From: Spongiibacter pelagi
GTDB lineage: Bacteria > Pseudomonadota > Gammaproteobacteria > Pseudomonadales > Spongiibacteraceae
Length of the DNA stretch: 64,000 nt
Assembly: GCF_014705705.1 (NCBI RefSeq)
Contig: NZ_JACXLD010000002.1
Location: forward strand, 1-64,000
Reading direction: 5' to 3'
The position numbers were made by a program, and so were the translations under genes. Shown here one piece after another: positions 17,052-26,908 of this stretch; within the stretch, counting starts at the first letter, position 1; each line of letters begins with the position of its first letter. The notes under the pieces were generated by a model. The model was given only the letters and a program-made list of their open reading frames with translations. It was not told the origin of the DNA and did no database searches.

Positions 17052-17088
17052 TGTCCAGCGAGATGACTGTATATGTCATTGCCGGACA
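17052..17088. promoter_or_regulatory. Palindromic hairpin between the AraC gene and thiolase gene
   Basis: TGTCC (17052-17056) pairs with GGACA (17084-17088). An inner ATGAC-N7-GTCAT palindrome lies between them. There is no T-run, so an operator or leader structure for the downstream fatty-acid genes is more likely than a terminator. A run of nine C lies just upstream at 17035-17043. Confidence 0.4.
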
Positions 17089-17162
17089 AGCCTCTGACCG
17101 CAATCCTAGTGGCCTTTTAAATTTCCAACTTTTCAATTTTGTGCTGAAACAGAGATGTGACT

Positions 17163-18362
17163 ATGGCCGAGGCATTTATTTTTGATGCAATTCGCACCCC
17201 GCGTGGCAAAGGCAAGCCAGGCGGCGCGCTGTATGAAGTTAAACCCATTGATCTGGTAACCAATCTATTGGAGGCCATGAAGGCGCGCCACGATCTGGAT
17301 ACCTCTCAAGTTGAAGACTTGATTCTGGCCTGCGGCGAGCCGGTTAAAGAGCAGGGCCAGAATATCGCCAAGGCGGCGCTGGTTTATTCGAGCTGGGATG
17401 ATGTCACTACCGGTGCGCAGCTCCATCGTTTCTGCGCCGGTGGCTTGGATGCGGTAAATATGGCGGCGGCAAAAGTGGCCGCCGGTTTTGAAGATTTAGT
17501 GGCCGCAGGCGGTGTGGAATCCATGTCGCGCTTGGGTATTGGTGCCAGTGGCGGCGCTACCGGCGATCCCTGGGTACAGATGAAAAGTTATTTTATCTCT
17601 CAGGGTTTGGGCGCCGATATTATCGCGACTCAAGATGGCATTAGCCGTGAACAGGTAGATGCCTACGCGCTAATGTCTCAGCAGCGCGCGACAGCGGCAA
17701 GAGAATCCGGTTATTTCAAATCGCTGGTGCCGGTTAGCGATATGAATGGCGTAACCGTGCTGGATCACGATGAATTTATTCGCCCAGACACTACGCTTGA
17801 AGGTTTGGCAAAACTGAAACCGGCTTTCCAAATGTTTAACGATTTTGGTCACGGCGCGGTCGCTCGGCTGAAATACCCTGATCTGGAAGAGATTAATTGC
17901 GTCCACACTCCCGGTAACTCCTCCGGCATTGTTGATGGCGCTGGTCTGGTATTGATCGGTAGCGAGCAGGCGGGAAGAGATCAAAACCTGACCCCCAGAG
18001 CGCGTATTGTGAGCTGTGCGCTAACCGGCACCGAACCGACCATCATGTTGAATGGCCCTGCTCCGGCCACTCTCAAAGCGCTGAAAAAGGCCGGCTTAAC
18101 GGTGGATGACATCGACCTGTTTGAACTGAATGAAGCCTTTGCCTCGGTGGTACTTCGTTACCAGCGCATTCTGGGTATTCCCGATGAAAAAATCAATGTG
18201 AACGGTGGCGCTATTGCCATGGGGCATCCCATCGGTGCGACTGGCGCGATGATTCTCGGCACGCTGTTGGATGAGCTTGAGCGCCGCAATTTAAAACGCG
18301 GTCTGGTCAGCCTGTGTGCCGGGGGTGGTATTGGTATTGCCACCATTATTGAACGGCTTTGA
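17163..18362 (+). CDS. Acetyl-CoA C-acyltransferase (thiolase)
   Basis: This enzyme cleaves 3-ketoacyl-CoA with CoA as the last step of beta-oxidation, or runs in reverse. With ATG 17163 it has 399 residues; GTG 17157 is also in frame. The nucleophilic Cys is residue 91 (RFCAGGLDA), and the [13 protein letters not shown] and C-terminal CAGGGIG motifs are all present. It is followed after about 45 bp by the fused hydratase/dehydrogenase, which forms the alpha-like partner. The layout resembles fadI-fadJ more than fadB-fadA in gene order. Confidence 0.93.
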   Translation: MAEAFIFDAIRTPRGKGKPGGALYEVKPIDLVTNLLEAMKARHDLDTSQVEDLILACGEPVKEQGQNIAKAALVYSSWDDVTTGAQLHRFCAGGLDAVNMAAAKVAAGFEDLVAAGGVESMSRLGIGASGGATGDPWVQMKSYFISQGLGADIIATQDGISREQVDAYALMSQQRATAARESGYFKSLVPVSDMNGVTVLDHDEFIRPDTTLEGLAKLKPAFQMFNDFGHGAVARLKYPDLEEINCVHTPGNSSGIVDGAGLVLIGSEQAGRDQNLTPRARIVSCALTGTEPTIMLNGPAPATLKALKKAGLTVDDIDLFELNEAFASVVLRYQRILGIPDEKINVNGGAIAMGHPIGATGAMILGTLLDELERRNLKRGLVSLCAGGGIGIATIIERL

Positions 18363-18407
18363 AGGCGGGATGCCGTCAACGACACACTGAAAAACAAGGG
18401 TTAAAAA

Positions 18408-20582
18408 ATGGGATATATCCGATTAGAACAAGATGCCGACGGTATTGTAGAACTGATTTTTGATCAGCCCGGTAAAACCGTAAATACCATGGGATTGGAA
18501 TACGATCAGGCCATGCGCGAAGCGGTGGCCGAATTACAGGCTAAGGTTGCGGCTGGTGGTGTCACCGGTATTTATTTGCGCAGCGGCAAGCCCGGCCAAT
18601 TTTTCGCCGGCGGCGATATTAAAGAAATGCTGGAGATGGATTTAAATCCACCGGCTGAGAAAAAAACTGAAATGTTTAACGGCGTAATGGCAACCAAAGC
18701 GCCCTTGCGAATTTTGGAAACCTTGGGTGTGCCGGTCGCCGTGGGAATGAACGGGCCTTCGCTGGGTGGTGGTTTTGAAATCGCGCTGGCCTGTCATTAT
18801 CGGGTTGCCATCAACGGTATTCAGATGGGCTTGCCGGAAGCGATGATCGGCTTGATGCCGGGCGCCGGTGGCGTAGTGCGGATGACCTATCTGTTGGGTA
18901 TGCAAGAAGCGATTGGTTTAATCAGCCAGGGTCGTCGGCTCAGTGCCGAAAAGGCGCAAGAAAAAGGCCTTGTTCATAAACTGGTTGCCGATGAAGCCAG
19001 TATGCATGTGGCTGCTAAAAATTGGATTAAAGCCAATGCCGGAATCGAAGGCGGAGTACAGCAGCCTTGGGATAAAGCAGATTATCAAATGCCTGGCGGC
19101 GGCCCAGATGATGCCGCCAACCAAGGTTTAACCTTTTTTGGCCCAGCCAATGTGATGGGTCAAACCAAGAATTTAATGCCTGCACAGAACGCCATTTTTG
19201 CTTGCGTGGTGGACTGCGCGCGGGTGGATTTTGATACCGCCCAAAAAATCGAGGGCCGTTACTTCCTCAGCCTGCTGCTGGATCAAGTGGCGCGCAATAT
19301 GATGACCGCCTTCTTTGTGCAGATGGAAGCCTTGAACAAAGGTGCAAGTCGCCCGCAGGGTATTGAAAAGTTTGCCTGTAAAAAACTGGGTATTCTCGGT
19401 GCCGGGCAGATGGGGGCAGGTATTGCCACCATTGCCGCGCAAAAAGGCATCGAGGTCGTGCTTAAAGACATTAGCCAAGAAAATGCCGATCGTGGCCTTG
19501 CCTATGCCGCGGCGTTTTACGACAAAGGCATCAGCAAGGGCAAAATGAGCGAGGCTGATAAAGCTACTTGTTTGGCCCGTATAAAACCTACTGCTCTAGC
19601 AGCAGATCTTGCTGATTGTGAACTGGTGATTGAAGCGGTATTTGAAGATCGCAAAATCAAAGCCTTGGTTACAAAAGAGGCAGAGGAAGTGTTGGCTAGC
19701 GATGCCGTGTTCGCGTCAAACACCTCAGCGCTGCCGATTACTGAATTGGCCGAGGCCAGTTGCCGAGCAGAAAATTTTATCGGTATGCACTTCTTTTCAC
19801 CGGCGGAAAAAATGCCCTTGGTAGAAATTATCCGCGGCGCTAAAACCAGCGATAACACCTTGGCCAAGGCCTTTGATTTAGCCCAGCAACTGGGTAAAAC
19901 GCCGATTGTAGTCAACGACGCACCGGGCTTTTTTACCACGCGGGTCATTGCTACCACGGTTACCCAAGGCGCCAGTATGCTTGAGGAAGGCATTAATCCT
20001 GTGCTGATTGAATCGGCCGCCAGAGATAATGGATCACCCGTTGGGCCGTTGGCGGCAATTGATGAGATTAGCCAAGAGACCGCCTATAAAAATGGTCAAC
20101 AAGCTCGAGCAGACGCAGAAGCGCAGGGCAAAGCCTGGGAAGACAATGCCGCCTCTCGCGTGTTGGAGCGTATGGTCAATGAATTTGGTCGGCGCGGAAA
20201 AATTCACGGGGGTGGTTACTATGCCTATCCCGAAGGCGGCAAAAAACAGATGTGGCCGGGCCTGAAGTCTGCCTTTGCACCGAATGGCTACACCGAGATT
20301 CCCTATGAGGATATTAAAGACCGCTTGGTGTTTTGCCAGTCCCTAGAAGCCGTTCGCGCAATGGAAGAAGGCGTTATCAATAATGTCGGCGATGGCAATA
20401 TCGGCTCCATTATGGGTATTGGTTTCCCGGCGCAAACCGGTGGTGCTTTCCAAGCGATTAATGCCTATGGTGTAAAAGCCTTTGTCGAGCGTGCCCGTGA
20501 ACTTGAGCAGCGTTACGGCGAAGTGTTTAAAGTGCCAGCGCTGCTATTGGACTACGCTGAGACCGATAGGCAATTTGCCTGA
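18408..20582 (+). CDS. Fused enoyl-CoA hydratase / 3-hydroxyacyl-CoA dehydrogenase
   Basis: 724 residues combining two beta-oxidation steps. The hydratase half (about 1-300) has the crotonase oxyanion-hole segments GGDIKEM and GPSLGGGFEIALA, plus LPEAMIGLMPGAGG. The dehydrogenase half (about 325-724) has the NAD-binding GAGQMGAGIA near residue 333, the catalytic-site GMHFFSP and NDAPGFFTTR, and a C-terminal dimer domain. It works with the thiolase upstream. It is of the FadB/FadJ kind; the exact type is not clear from sequence alone. Confidence 0.93.
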   Translation: MGYIRLEQDADGIVELIFDQPGKTVNTMGLEYDQAMREAVAELQAKVAAGGVTGIYLRSGKPGQFFAGGDIKEMLEMDLNPPAEKKTEMFNGVMATKAPLRILETLGVPVAVGMNGPSLGGGFEIALACHYRVAINGIQMGLPEAMIGLMPGAGGVVRMTYLLGMQEAIGLISQGRRLSAEKAQEKGLVHKLVADEASMHVAAKNWIKANAGIEGGVQQPWDKADYQMPGGGPDDAANQGLTFFGPANVMGQTKNLMPAQNAIFACVVDCARVDFDTAQKIEGRYFLSLLLDQVARNMMTAFFVQMEALNKGASRPQGIEKFACKKLGILGAGQMGAGIATIAAQKGIEVVLKDISQENADRGLAYAAAFYDKGISKGKMSEADKATCLARIKPTALAADLADCELVIEAVFEDRKIKALVTKEAEEVLASDAVFASNTSALPITELAEASCRAENFIGMHFFSPAEKMPLVEIIRGAKTSDNTLAKAFDLAQQLGKTPIVVNDAPGFFTTRVIATTVTQGASMLEEGINPVLIESAARDNGSPVGPLAAIDEISQETAYKNGQQARADAEAQGKAWEDNAASRVLERMVNEFGRRGKIHGGGYYAYPEGGKKQMWPGLKSAFAPNGYTEIPYEDIKDRLVFCQSLEAVRAMEEGVINNVGDGNIGSIMGIGFPAQTGGAFQAINAYGVKAFVERARELEQRYGEVFKVPALLLDYAETDRQFA

Positions 20583-20591
20583 TATTGTGAG

Positions 20592-20612
20592 CGCGCCCGT
20601 ATTCAGGGCGCG
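20592..20612 (+). terminator. Possible terminator after the beta-oxidation genes
   Basis: A GC-rich 7-bp stem CGCGCCC/GGGCGCG (20592-20598 with 20606-20612) with a 7-base loop lies 10 bp after the stop codon. The tail TAAACTCT is not a true T-run, so strength is uncertain. Confidence 0.45.
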
Positions 20613-20679
20613 TAAACTCTAAAATTGCTGTGATATAGTCAGCCTATTCTAGAAAAGATAAGGCTATGCCGGGCGTATC

Positions 20680-21867
20680 ATGGCAGTTGTCCCTCCTAAA
20701 GATTCCGTCATTGCCTGCTTTCAGCCGGTGATTGATAGCTTTCGCCTTGCGGTCGCTGGTCATGAAGTACTGGGTCGCGAGCGCCTAGAGTCTGGTGAGC
20801 TCAAATCCCTCGGGCCGCTATTTGGTGGCTGTGAAGACGGTGAAGCCCTGCGCCAGCTAGATCGGCATATTCGCTACCAAGCCCTGCAGCAGTTCCTTGC
20901 TGCCGGCCAACCCGGTTATCTCGCTATTAATGTCACTCCGGCGTGGATGCTCGATTTCAAAAAAGACGATCCCATTCCCACCATTGAAATGGTGCGTGAG
21001 CTGGGTGTTGATCCCCGAAAAATTGTTGTGGAGTTTGTTGAAAGCGCTGGCGAAAACGCCAATATGCAGTATTTGATTCAGCGCTACCGCGAAGTGGGAA
21101 TGCGCATTGCTATAGATGATTTTGGCAGCGGCCAATCCCATATTGATCGTCTGCTGGCCTTAGAGCCGGACATTATCAAATTGGATATGGACCTGTTTCA
21201 ACGTGCAGCGCGGGGCGGTTTGCCGGCTAAAGTGGTGTTGGGTATTTCCGATATTGCCCGGCGCAGCGGCAGTACCCTGTTGTGTGAAGGCGTGGAAACC
21301 GAAGAGGCTCTTCAGTTTGCCCTCGATTGCGGTGCGCGTTATTTGCAGGGATTTTTCTTTAGTCAGGCAGCGCCGACTTTGGCGAGCAATGATTTGGCGG
21401 AAAATTGTTTAAAAGACGTTTTGCCAAGATATTTGAATTCTAAGAAAGCGCATTACCAGTCTCGCCAAAAATATAACGACATTCTGCTGGCGTACTTTCA
21501 GCAATTGCAGACCCTTTTGAGTAAGTCGGAGTCGCATTCAGGTATTAACCACAATATTAGCCCCGAGCTGTTACCTGAGCCGCCTGCGGGTTTTATCCGG
21601 TTTTTTATCTGCGCCGATAATGGCAATCAAATCTCGCCTAATTTTGAGTTCACGCCAGCACAAGGTTGGCAATCAAATCCTGAAAACCTCGGCTGTAATT
21701 GGGCCTCGCGGCCGTATTTTTATTCCTTGTTGGCGGGGTGCGATCGCGGCCCCATCACCTCGACGCCTTATCACGATGTCGATTCAGCGGTGAGCTGCGT
21801 AACGTTTGGTTGTCGATTAGATGAATCGCGCTTGCTGTTTATGGATAAGGTGCTTTGGGAAAGCTGA
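20680..21867 (+). CDS. EAL-domain cyclic-di-GMP phosphodiesterase with C-terminal sensor-like domain
   Basis: 395 residues. The EAL domain (about 8-245) keeps residues for metal and substrate binding: the signature appears as HEVLGRE, followed by AINVTP, EFVES, IDDFGSG, IIKLDMDL, CEGVETEEA and LQGFFFS. It is probably an active hydrolase of cyclic di-GMP. The C-terminal 110 residues (IRFFICADNGNQISPNFEF ... WASRPYFYSLL) resemble the PAS/Cache-like domain that follows EAL in YkuI proteins. No membrane helix, so cytoplasmic. Other c-di-GMP genes lie at 28611 and 51177. Confidence 0.88.
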   Translation: MAVVPPKDSVIACFQPVIDSFRLAVAGHEVLGRERLESGELKSLGPLFGGCEDGEALRQLDRHIRYQALQQFLAAGQPGYLAINVTPAWMLDFKKDDPIPTIEMVRELGVDPRKIVVEFVESAGENANMQYLIQRYREVGMRIAIDDFGSGQSHIDRLLALEPDIIKLDMDLFQRAARGGLPAKVVLGISDIARRSGSTLLCEGVETEEALQFALDCGARYLQGFFFSQAAPTLASNDLAENCLKDVLPRYLNSKKAHYQSRQKYNDILLAYFQQLQTLLSKSESHSGINHNISPELLPEPPAGFIRFFICADNGNQISPNFEFTPAQGWQSNPENLGCNWASRPYFYSLLAGCDRGPITSTPYHDVDSAVSCVTFGCRLDESRLLFMDKVLWES

Positions 21868-21887
21868 TACCGCTAAAACCGCCACTG

Positions 21888-22838
21888 TTATAGCGGCGCA
21901 GCTAAAAACGCTTCCTGAAAAATTTGTTGCCGACTGGCGCCCTGCAGAGCACAAATTTTTTGCGTTTGCTGGATAAACAGCTCGCTGCCAAATAAATACA
22001 CCTGTTGCTGCCGCCAATCCGAGACCGAAGATTTCAAAAATTCCACTAAATTTTGCAGAGGAAGCTGATCTTTATAAAGCAGCAATTGGGTTTTCCACGC
22101 TGAATCCGCGACCTCGGCATTAATGTACTGCCAGTAACTTTCGTCTTTTGCTTGCAGCAGTCCCACTAGGGTAAATGCTTGCGTGCTGTGCTCCATTGCC
22201 AGTTGTTGCATGAAGCCTCGCGCCGGAGCCAAGCCGGTGCCCTGAGCAATGCACAGAATATGGCGTTCGCTACGGGGGTCGATATAACCCTCGCCAACGG
22301 GCCGACTCACCAAAATGTCTGGTTTGGTATTTTCGGTTTTGGCCAGCGCTGCGCTAATAACGCCATTGCGGTAGTGGCGTATATGCAATTCCAAAAAAGC
22401 TTCGGATCCGGAATGGTTGGCGGCAGAAAAACAGCGACTCTGCTGCCCATCTAAAGACAGCGTGACGTACTGCCCCGCTCGCCAACTACCGGAATAATTC
22501 AGGCGCAGCCGCAAAATATCGGTGGTGAGCCAATGACGGTCGATTACGCGGCAACGACGCCAAAGCTCTTCGACGCTGGGCGGGTGAAACGTCAATGATT
22601 CGGTGGGGTGACACAGACAGCTCAGAAACAGCCCTTGTTCACGCTGGGCAGAGCTGAGACCACGCTGGCAGTCATCGTCTACACCGCCACTATCCAGTAT
22701 CATGGCGCAACTTTGGCAAGCTCCCGCCCGGCAACCGTGGGGCACGGAAATGCCTTCGCGCAGCAGACAGTCGAGCACGGTTTCGTCTGGCTGGGGGCGA
22801 ATCGATTGCTGTTTGTAAGTGAGCTGAATATCGGTCAT
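21888..22838 (-). CDS. 2Fe-2S ferredoxin:NAD(P)H oxidoreductase
   Basis: 316 residues from ATG 22838. The N-terminal 90 residues form a plant-type ferredoxin with the cluster ligands in CRAGACQSCA and a fourth Cys in LSCLCHP. The middle FAD-binding barrel (WRAGQYVTLSL) and the C-terminal NAD-binding domain (CIAQGTGLAPARGFM) follow. This is the layout of CDP-6-deoxy-delta-3,4-glucoseen reductase and oxygenase reductases. It would feed NAD(P)H electrons to an oxygenase or other acceptor not found in the window. The frame runs open upstream to 23174, but the start is set by the ferredoxin N-terminus. Confidence 0.88.
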   Translation of the reverse strand: MTDIQLTYKQQSIRPQPDETVLDCLLREGISVPHGCRAGACQSCAMILDSGGVDDDCQRGLSSAQREQGLFLSCLCHPTESLTFHPPSVEELWRRCRVIDRHWLTTDILRLRLNYSGSWRAGQYVTLSLDGQQSRCFSAANHSGSEAFLELHIRHYRNGVISAALAKTENTKPDILVSRPVGEGYIDPRSERHILCIAQGTGLAPARGFMQQLAMEHSTQAFTLVGLLQAKDESYWQYINAEVADSAWKTQLLLYKDQLPLQNLVEFLKSSVSDWRQQQVYLFGSELFIQQTQKICALQGASRQQIFQEAFLAAPL

Positions 22839-22904
22839 TACTCGGCATAATGCCGGTTCGCTAATAACGCGTCCAGCGCGAAATCGAGAATTGGAGAGTC
22901 GCAT

Positions 22905-24167
22905 TTGCGAGTATTTTTTATAGGGTATGTCTGGCCAGAACCGCGCTCCTCGGCAGCGGGGTGGAGAACGCTGGCATTGATCGAGAGTCTGCAAGAGCTG
23001 GGGGCTGAAATTCATTTCGGCTGTGCCGCAGCGGAATCTGACAATGCAGTAGACCTCGGTGAGTTGGGCATTACCCCCGTCAATATAAGTTTGAATTGCA
23101 GCAGCTTTGAGGCGCAGATACAGGCGTTTGATCCACACATCGTGATTTTTGATCGCTTTGTTTGTGAGGAGCAATTTGCGTGGCGAGTAGCTAAGGCCTG
23201 CCCCAATGCCTTACGGGTTCTCGATACCCAGGATTTACATTGCCTGCGCGATGCGCGGCATCGCCTTGTAAAACAGGGACGTGATGCCAACGGCGTTAGT
23301 TATAGCGACCTTGATTTGAATAGTGAGCTGGCGCTTAGAGAGCTTGCGGCGATTTGGCGATGCGACCTCAGCCTGATTATTTCCGAGTATGAGATAGAGG
23401 TGTTGACCGCGCATTTTGGAGTGAGTCCGGCGCTGCTTCAGTATTTCCCTTTATTGCTCGGTGCGAATGCCACTGCTGATACCACAGAAGATCATGCCGT
23501 TTCGCCTTTCACTGAGCGCAAGCATTGCGTGGTGATTGGCAACTTTCGACATCCGCCCAATTGGGATGCACTCAACTACCTGCGCAGCGAGATTTGGCCG
23601 CAAATTCGCAAACAATTGCCGGGGGTGGAATGCCATATTTACGGGGCTTATCCACCGCCCAAGGCCCAACAACTACACAATGAAAAGCTGGGATTTTTGC
23701 TCAAGGGCTGGGCAAAAGACAGTTTGACCGTGATTTCTCAGGCGCGCTTGATGTTGGCGCCGCTGCGCTTTGGTGCCGGGCAAAAAGGCAAGTTGCTAGA
23801 GGCAATGGCATGCGGCACGCCCTCGATCACTACGCCAATTGGGGCGGAGTCGATGTTTAAGGCGGAAATGGACTGGCCGGGAGCGATTGCCACCGATCCT
23901 CAGCTATTTGCTGAGGCGGCGATAAACCTCTATCAAGATGAATCGCTATGGCAACAGGCGCAAACTCAGGCGGCACGGGTTCTGAACAGTTGTTTTGACC
24001 GACAGCAACACAGCCGAGCCTTTCAGCAAGCATTATCAACCTTGCAAGCGGACCTTAATCGTCACCGCCAAGCGAATTTTATAGGGCAAATGCTCAGTCA
24101 TCACAGCTTGCAGGCCCAGCGCTATATGTCGCAATGGATTGAGGCTAAAAACCGCCTGCCGCAGTAA
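22905..24167 (+). CDS. Glycosyltransferase, GT4/GT-B type
   Basis: 420 residues from a TTG start with a GGAG ribosome site at about -10. The N-terminal acceptor domain starts RVFFIGYVWPEP and includes SAAGWRTLALIESL. The C-terminal donor domain has the GT-B features VVIGNFRHPPNWDAL, GVECHIYGAYPP and the Glu-containing GAGQKGKLLEAMACGTP. It likely moves a sugar from a nucleotide donor to an unknown acceptor. It stands alone, with no sugar-synthesis cluster nearby, and is divergent from the ferredoxin reductase with 66 bp between starts. Confidence 0.85.
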   Translation: MRVFFIGYVWPEPRSSAAGWRTLALIESLQELGAEIHFGCAAAESDNAVDLGELGITPVNISLNCSSFEAQIQAFDPHIVIFDRFVCEEQFAWRVAKACPNALRVLDTQDLHCLRDARHRLVKQGRDANGVSYSDLDLNSELALRELAAIWRCDLSLIISEYEIEVLTAHFGVSPALLQYFPLLLGANATADTTEDHAVSPFTERKHCVVIGNFRHPPNWDALNYLRSEIWPQIRKQLPGVECHIYGAYPPPKAQQLHNEKLGFLLKGWAKDSLTVISQARLMLAPLRFGAGQKGKLLEAMACGTPSITTPIGAESMFKAEMDWPGAIATDPQLFAEAAINLYQDESLWQQAQTQAARVLNSCFDRQQHSRAFQQALSTLQADLNRHRQANFIGQMLSHHSLQAQRYMSQWIEAKNRLPQ

Positions 24168-24292
24168 AAAGGGCTGCTGCACAGATTCGCAAACTCGGGA
24201 CAAGTCGATTGCTTTTCCCGGATAAATCTGAGAATTTGAATAAATAATAACGACTCAACGAATTCATTCTCGATGCAGGGGGATCAAAAGCT

Positions 24293-25048
24293 GTGGATCA
24301 GATGATTTTTGATGCCCATCTCCATGTTATTGATCCGGCGTTTCCGCTCTATAGCAATGACGGTTACCTGCCAGACCCGTTTACGGTAGAAGATTACGTC
24401 GGCTCCACGGCGGCTTTGGGCATCGCAGGCGGCGCGGTGGTGTCGGGTTCCTTTCAATGTTACGACCAGAGCTATCTGCTGGCCGCCTTGGACAATCTTG
24501 GTCCCAGTTTTGTCGGTGTTACGCAGCTGCCCAGCACTATTTCAGATAGTGAATTGCTGAGCCTTGGCGAGAGCCGTATTCGCGCCATTCGCTTTAATAT
24601 TCGCCGGGGCGGGGCGGATGTATTGGATAATTTGCGCGAGTTTGCCTGCCGGGTACACGACTTGCTGGGCTGGCATTCAGAAGTCTACGCCGATGCCAAA
24701 ACCCTTACGGAAATAGAGCAGGATCTTTGTTCTTTACCCGCGCTAAGTATTGATCATCTCGGCCTGAGCAAAGATGGCTTACCAACCTTGTACCGTTTGA
24801 TAGAGCAGGGCGTGAAAGTGAAAGCGACCGGTTTTGGGCGGGTGGATTTTGCTGTCAGTCAGGTACTTAAACGGCTCTATGAAATTAATCCAGATGCCAT
24901 GATGTTTGGCACAGACCTGCCCTCCACGCGCTCGCCACGGCCCTTTAATCATTCCGATCTGGAGATTGTGCAGAATGCCCTAGATGACGAGGGCGCTCGT
25001 AAAGTGTTGTGGGAAAACGCAGCAAATTTCTATCGTTTAGAACTCTGA
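24293..25048 (+). CDS. Amidohydrolase-2 family metal-dependent hydrolase
   Basis: 251 residues from a GTG start with AGGGGGA about 9 bp upstream. The N-terminal DAHLHVID gives the metal-binding HxH, and a later FGTDLPSTR supplies the conserved Asp region of the TIM-barrel family. Such proteins hydrolyse or decarboxylate ring and lactone substrates; the substrate is not evident. It lies 13 bp before the TfoX-like gene, so the two may be co-transcribed. Confidence 0.85.
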   Translation: MDQMIFDAHLHVIDPAFPLYSNDGYLPDPFTVEDYVGSTAALGIAGGAVVSGSFQCYDQSYLLAALDNLGPSFVGVTQLPSTISDSELLSLGESRIRAIRFNIRRGGADVLDNLREFACRVHDLLGWHSEVYADAKTLTEIEQDLCSLPALSIDHLGLSKDGLPTLYRLIEQGVKVKATGFGRVDFAVSQVLKRLYEINPDAMMFGTDLPSTRSPRPFNHSDLEIVQNALDDEGARKVLWENAANFYRLEL

Positions 25049-25061
25049 TTCGCTGTTAGCT

Positions 25062-25391
25062 GTGGCACAAAATGATTTTATCGATTTTTTACTGGATCAA
25101 CTCCGGCTCATTGGGCCGGTAAGCCCGCGGCGGATGTTTGGTGGCTACGGTCTATTTCTTGACGGCCTGATGTTCGCGCTGGTGATTGAAGACACCCTCT
25201 ATCTCAAAGCAGATGAGCACAGTCGGGTGGATTTTGAGGATCGTGATTTGCCGCCTTTCACTTATGGCCGCCAAGGCAAGCAGATTGCGCTGTCTTACTT
25301 TCAGGCTCCCGAAGAGGCCTTGGACGATAGCCAAATGTTGGCGGATTGGGCGAATAGGGCTTTTGCGGCGGCCTTGCAGGCGCGGCGTTAA
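25062..25391 (+). CDS. TfoX/Sxy N-terminal-domain protein
   Basis: 109 residues from a GTG start. It matches the N-terminal domain of TfoX, with RRMFGGYGLFLDGLMFALV and LYLKADEHSRVDF. The full Sxy competence regulator has a second domain, missing here, so a role in competence is not assured. Single-domain forms are common and have no fixed function. Confidence 0.88.
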   Translation: MAQNDFIDFLLDQLRLIGPVSPRRMFGGYGLFLDGLMFALVIEDTLYLKADEHSRVDFEDRDLPPFTYGRQGKQIALSYFQAPEEALDDSQMLADWANRAFAAALQARR

Positions 25392-25413
25392 GCCCGAAGC
25401 CGAGGCGATGGTG

Positions 25414-25419
25414 TATAAT
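25414..25419 (+). promoter_or_regulatory. -10-like TATAAT upstream of bolA
   Basis: A consensus TATAAT lies 53 bp before the bolA start. No good -35 box is found at the usual spacing, so the assignment is tentative. Confidence 0.35.
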
Positions 25420-25471
25420 CAGGCGTTTTTAGAATTTTAGAAAATCCGCATTAGGAACACCTGGTCAGCCC

Positions 25472-25855
25472 ATGTCAGAGCAACACGATTCTTCCTCCCG
25501 CCCCGTACAAACAGCTATCGAGAGCAAGCTGCAAACGGGTTTTCAATGTGAGTACCTAGAGGTGCTCAACGAAAGCCATATGCACAGCGTGCCAGCCAAC
25601 TCCGAGACGCATTTTAAGGTGAGCCTCGTCTCTGCCGATTTCGATGGTAAGCGCAAAGTGGCGCGTCACCAATCGGTATATGGTTTGCTGAAAGACGAGC
25701 TGGCAGGGCCGGTGCACGCCTTGGCGCTACATCTTTTTACACCGGCAGAATGGCAGGAGCGCCACGGCGAGGTTCCCGCTTCCCCCAACTGTAAAGGGGG
25801 CAGCAAGAACGATCCGTTTTTTAACAAGATCATTGATACGGACGGAGCTAAATAA
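25472..25855 (+). CDS. bolA: BolA-family protein
   Basis: 127 residues with the BolA fold, from [11 protein letters not shown] through [21 protein letters not shown] and RHQSVYGLL. It has a short C-terminal extension of about 25 residues with a Cys. BolA proteins bind Fe-S clusters with monothiol glutaredoxin and affect morphology and biofilm, by binding DNA in E. coli. Here it overlaps the TrhO gene by one base (TAATG), which suggests coupled translation. Confidence 0.9.
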   Translation: MSEQHDSSSRPVQTAIESKLQTGFQCEYLEVLNESHMHSVPANSETHFKVSLVSADFDGKRKVARHQSVYGLLKDELAGPVHALALHLFTPAEWQERHGEVPASPNCKGGSKNDPFFNKIIDTDGAK

Positions 25856-26793
25856 TGAGCGAGATGGTTGTTGCCGCCCTGTATCGCTTTGTCACGCTGG
25901 ATGATTACCAAGCGCGCCGTGAGCCTTTATTGCAGTTTTGCTTGGATAATGATGTGCGCGGCAGCTTGCTGCTCGCGGCAGAAGGCATTAACGGCACCAT
26001 CGCCGGCACCCGAGAAGCCATTGATAAGGTGCTGGCTTATTTGCGAGCCGATCCCAGATTGGCGGCGCTTGAGCATAAAGAATCCTATAGTGATGGGCAG
26101 CCTTTTTACCGCATGAAGGTCAAGCTCAAGAAAGAAATTGTGACCATGGGCATTGATGGCATCGATCCCAATAAGGTGGTGGGCACTTACGTTAAACCCG
26201 CCGATTGGAATGCCATTATCTCTGATCCAGAAGTGCTGTTGCTCGATACCCGCAACGATTATGAAGTGGATATCGGCACCTTTAAGGGCGCGGTCGATCC
26301 GAAAACCAAAACCTTCCGTGAGTTTCCCGAGTATGTGCGCGAGCACTACGATCCCTCCCGTCATAAGAAAGTGGCCATGTTTTGCACCGGCGGTATTCGC
26401 TGTGAAAAAGCCTCGGCCTTTATGAAACAAGAGGGTTTTGAAGAGGTTTATCACCTTGAGGGCGGGATTCTTAAATACCTGGAGGAAGTGCCAGAGCAAG
26501 ACAGCCTTTGGCAGGGCCAGTGTTTTGTATTCGACAATCGGGTCTCCGTGGGCCACGGCCTAGAGCTGGGCGAGTTCGAACTCTGTCACGGATGTCGTCA
26601 TCCCATTAGTGCGGAAGATAAATTGAAGCCTGGCTTTGAGGAAGGGGTTTCCTGTTACCAGTGTGTCGACAGTCTCAGTGACGATCAGAAAAAGCGTTTC
26701 CGCGATCGTCAGAAACAGGTCGAGCTGGCCAAACAGCGCAATGTTCCCCATGTTGGTGCCCCCGCGCCTGCGCGACAGCTGCGTGAAAATTGA
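25855..26793 (+). CDS. trhO: tRNA uridine(34) hydroxylase TrhO (YceA)
   Basis: 312 residues. The N-terminal domain (about 1-100) is followed by a rhodanese domain with the active-site Cys in [13 protein letters not shown] near residue 178. A C-terminal cysteine-containing segment ([19 protein letters not shown]) may bind a metal. TrhO catalyses oxygen-dependent 5-hydroxylation of U34 in tRNA, which improves decoding. It is co-transcribed with bolA. Confidence 0.93.
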   Translation: MSEMVVAALYRFVTLDDYQARREPLLQFCLDNDVRGSLLLAAEGINGTIAGTREAIDKVLAYLRADPRLAALEHKESYSDGQPFYRMKVKLKKEIVTMGIDGIDPNKVVGTYVKPADWNAIISDPEVLLLDTRNDYEVDIGTFKGAVDPKTKTFREFPEYVREHYDPSRHKKVAMFCTGGIRCEKASAFMKQEGFEEVYHLEGGILKYLEEVPEQDSLWQGQCFVFDNRVSVGHGLELGEFELCHGCRHPISAEDKLKPGFEEGVSCYQCVDSLSDDQKKRFRDRQKQVELAKQRNVPHVGAPAPARQLREN

Positions 26794-26908
26794 GGTTTCT
26801 CGCTTTTTTTGTGCTAAAACAAAATGAGCGCGCTAATTAATCAGCGATTTCCCTAAAATTTTTCCACAGTAATGAAGTAATGTGTCATTGTGGTGGGGCC
26901 GGTCAATA

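Noticed and set aside
22839-23174. Long N-terminal extension of the ferredoxin reductase
   Set aside because: It overlaps the divergent glycosyltransferase gene and has no domain. The ferredoxin fold starts at 22838.
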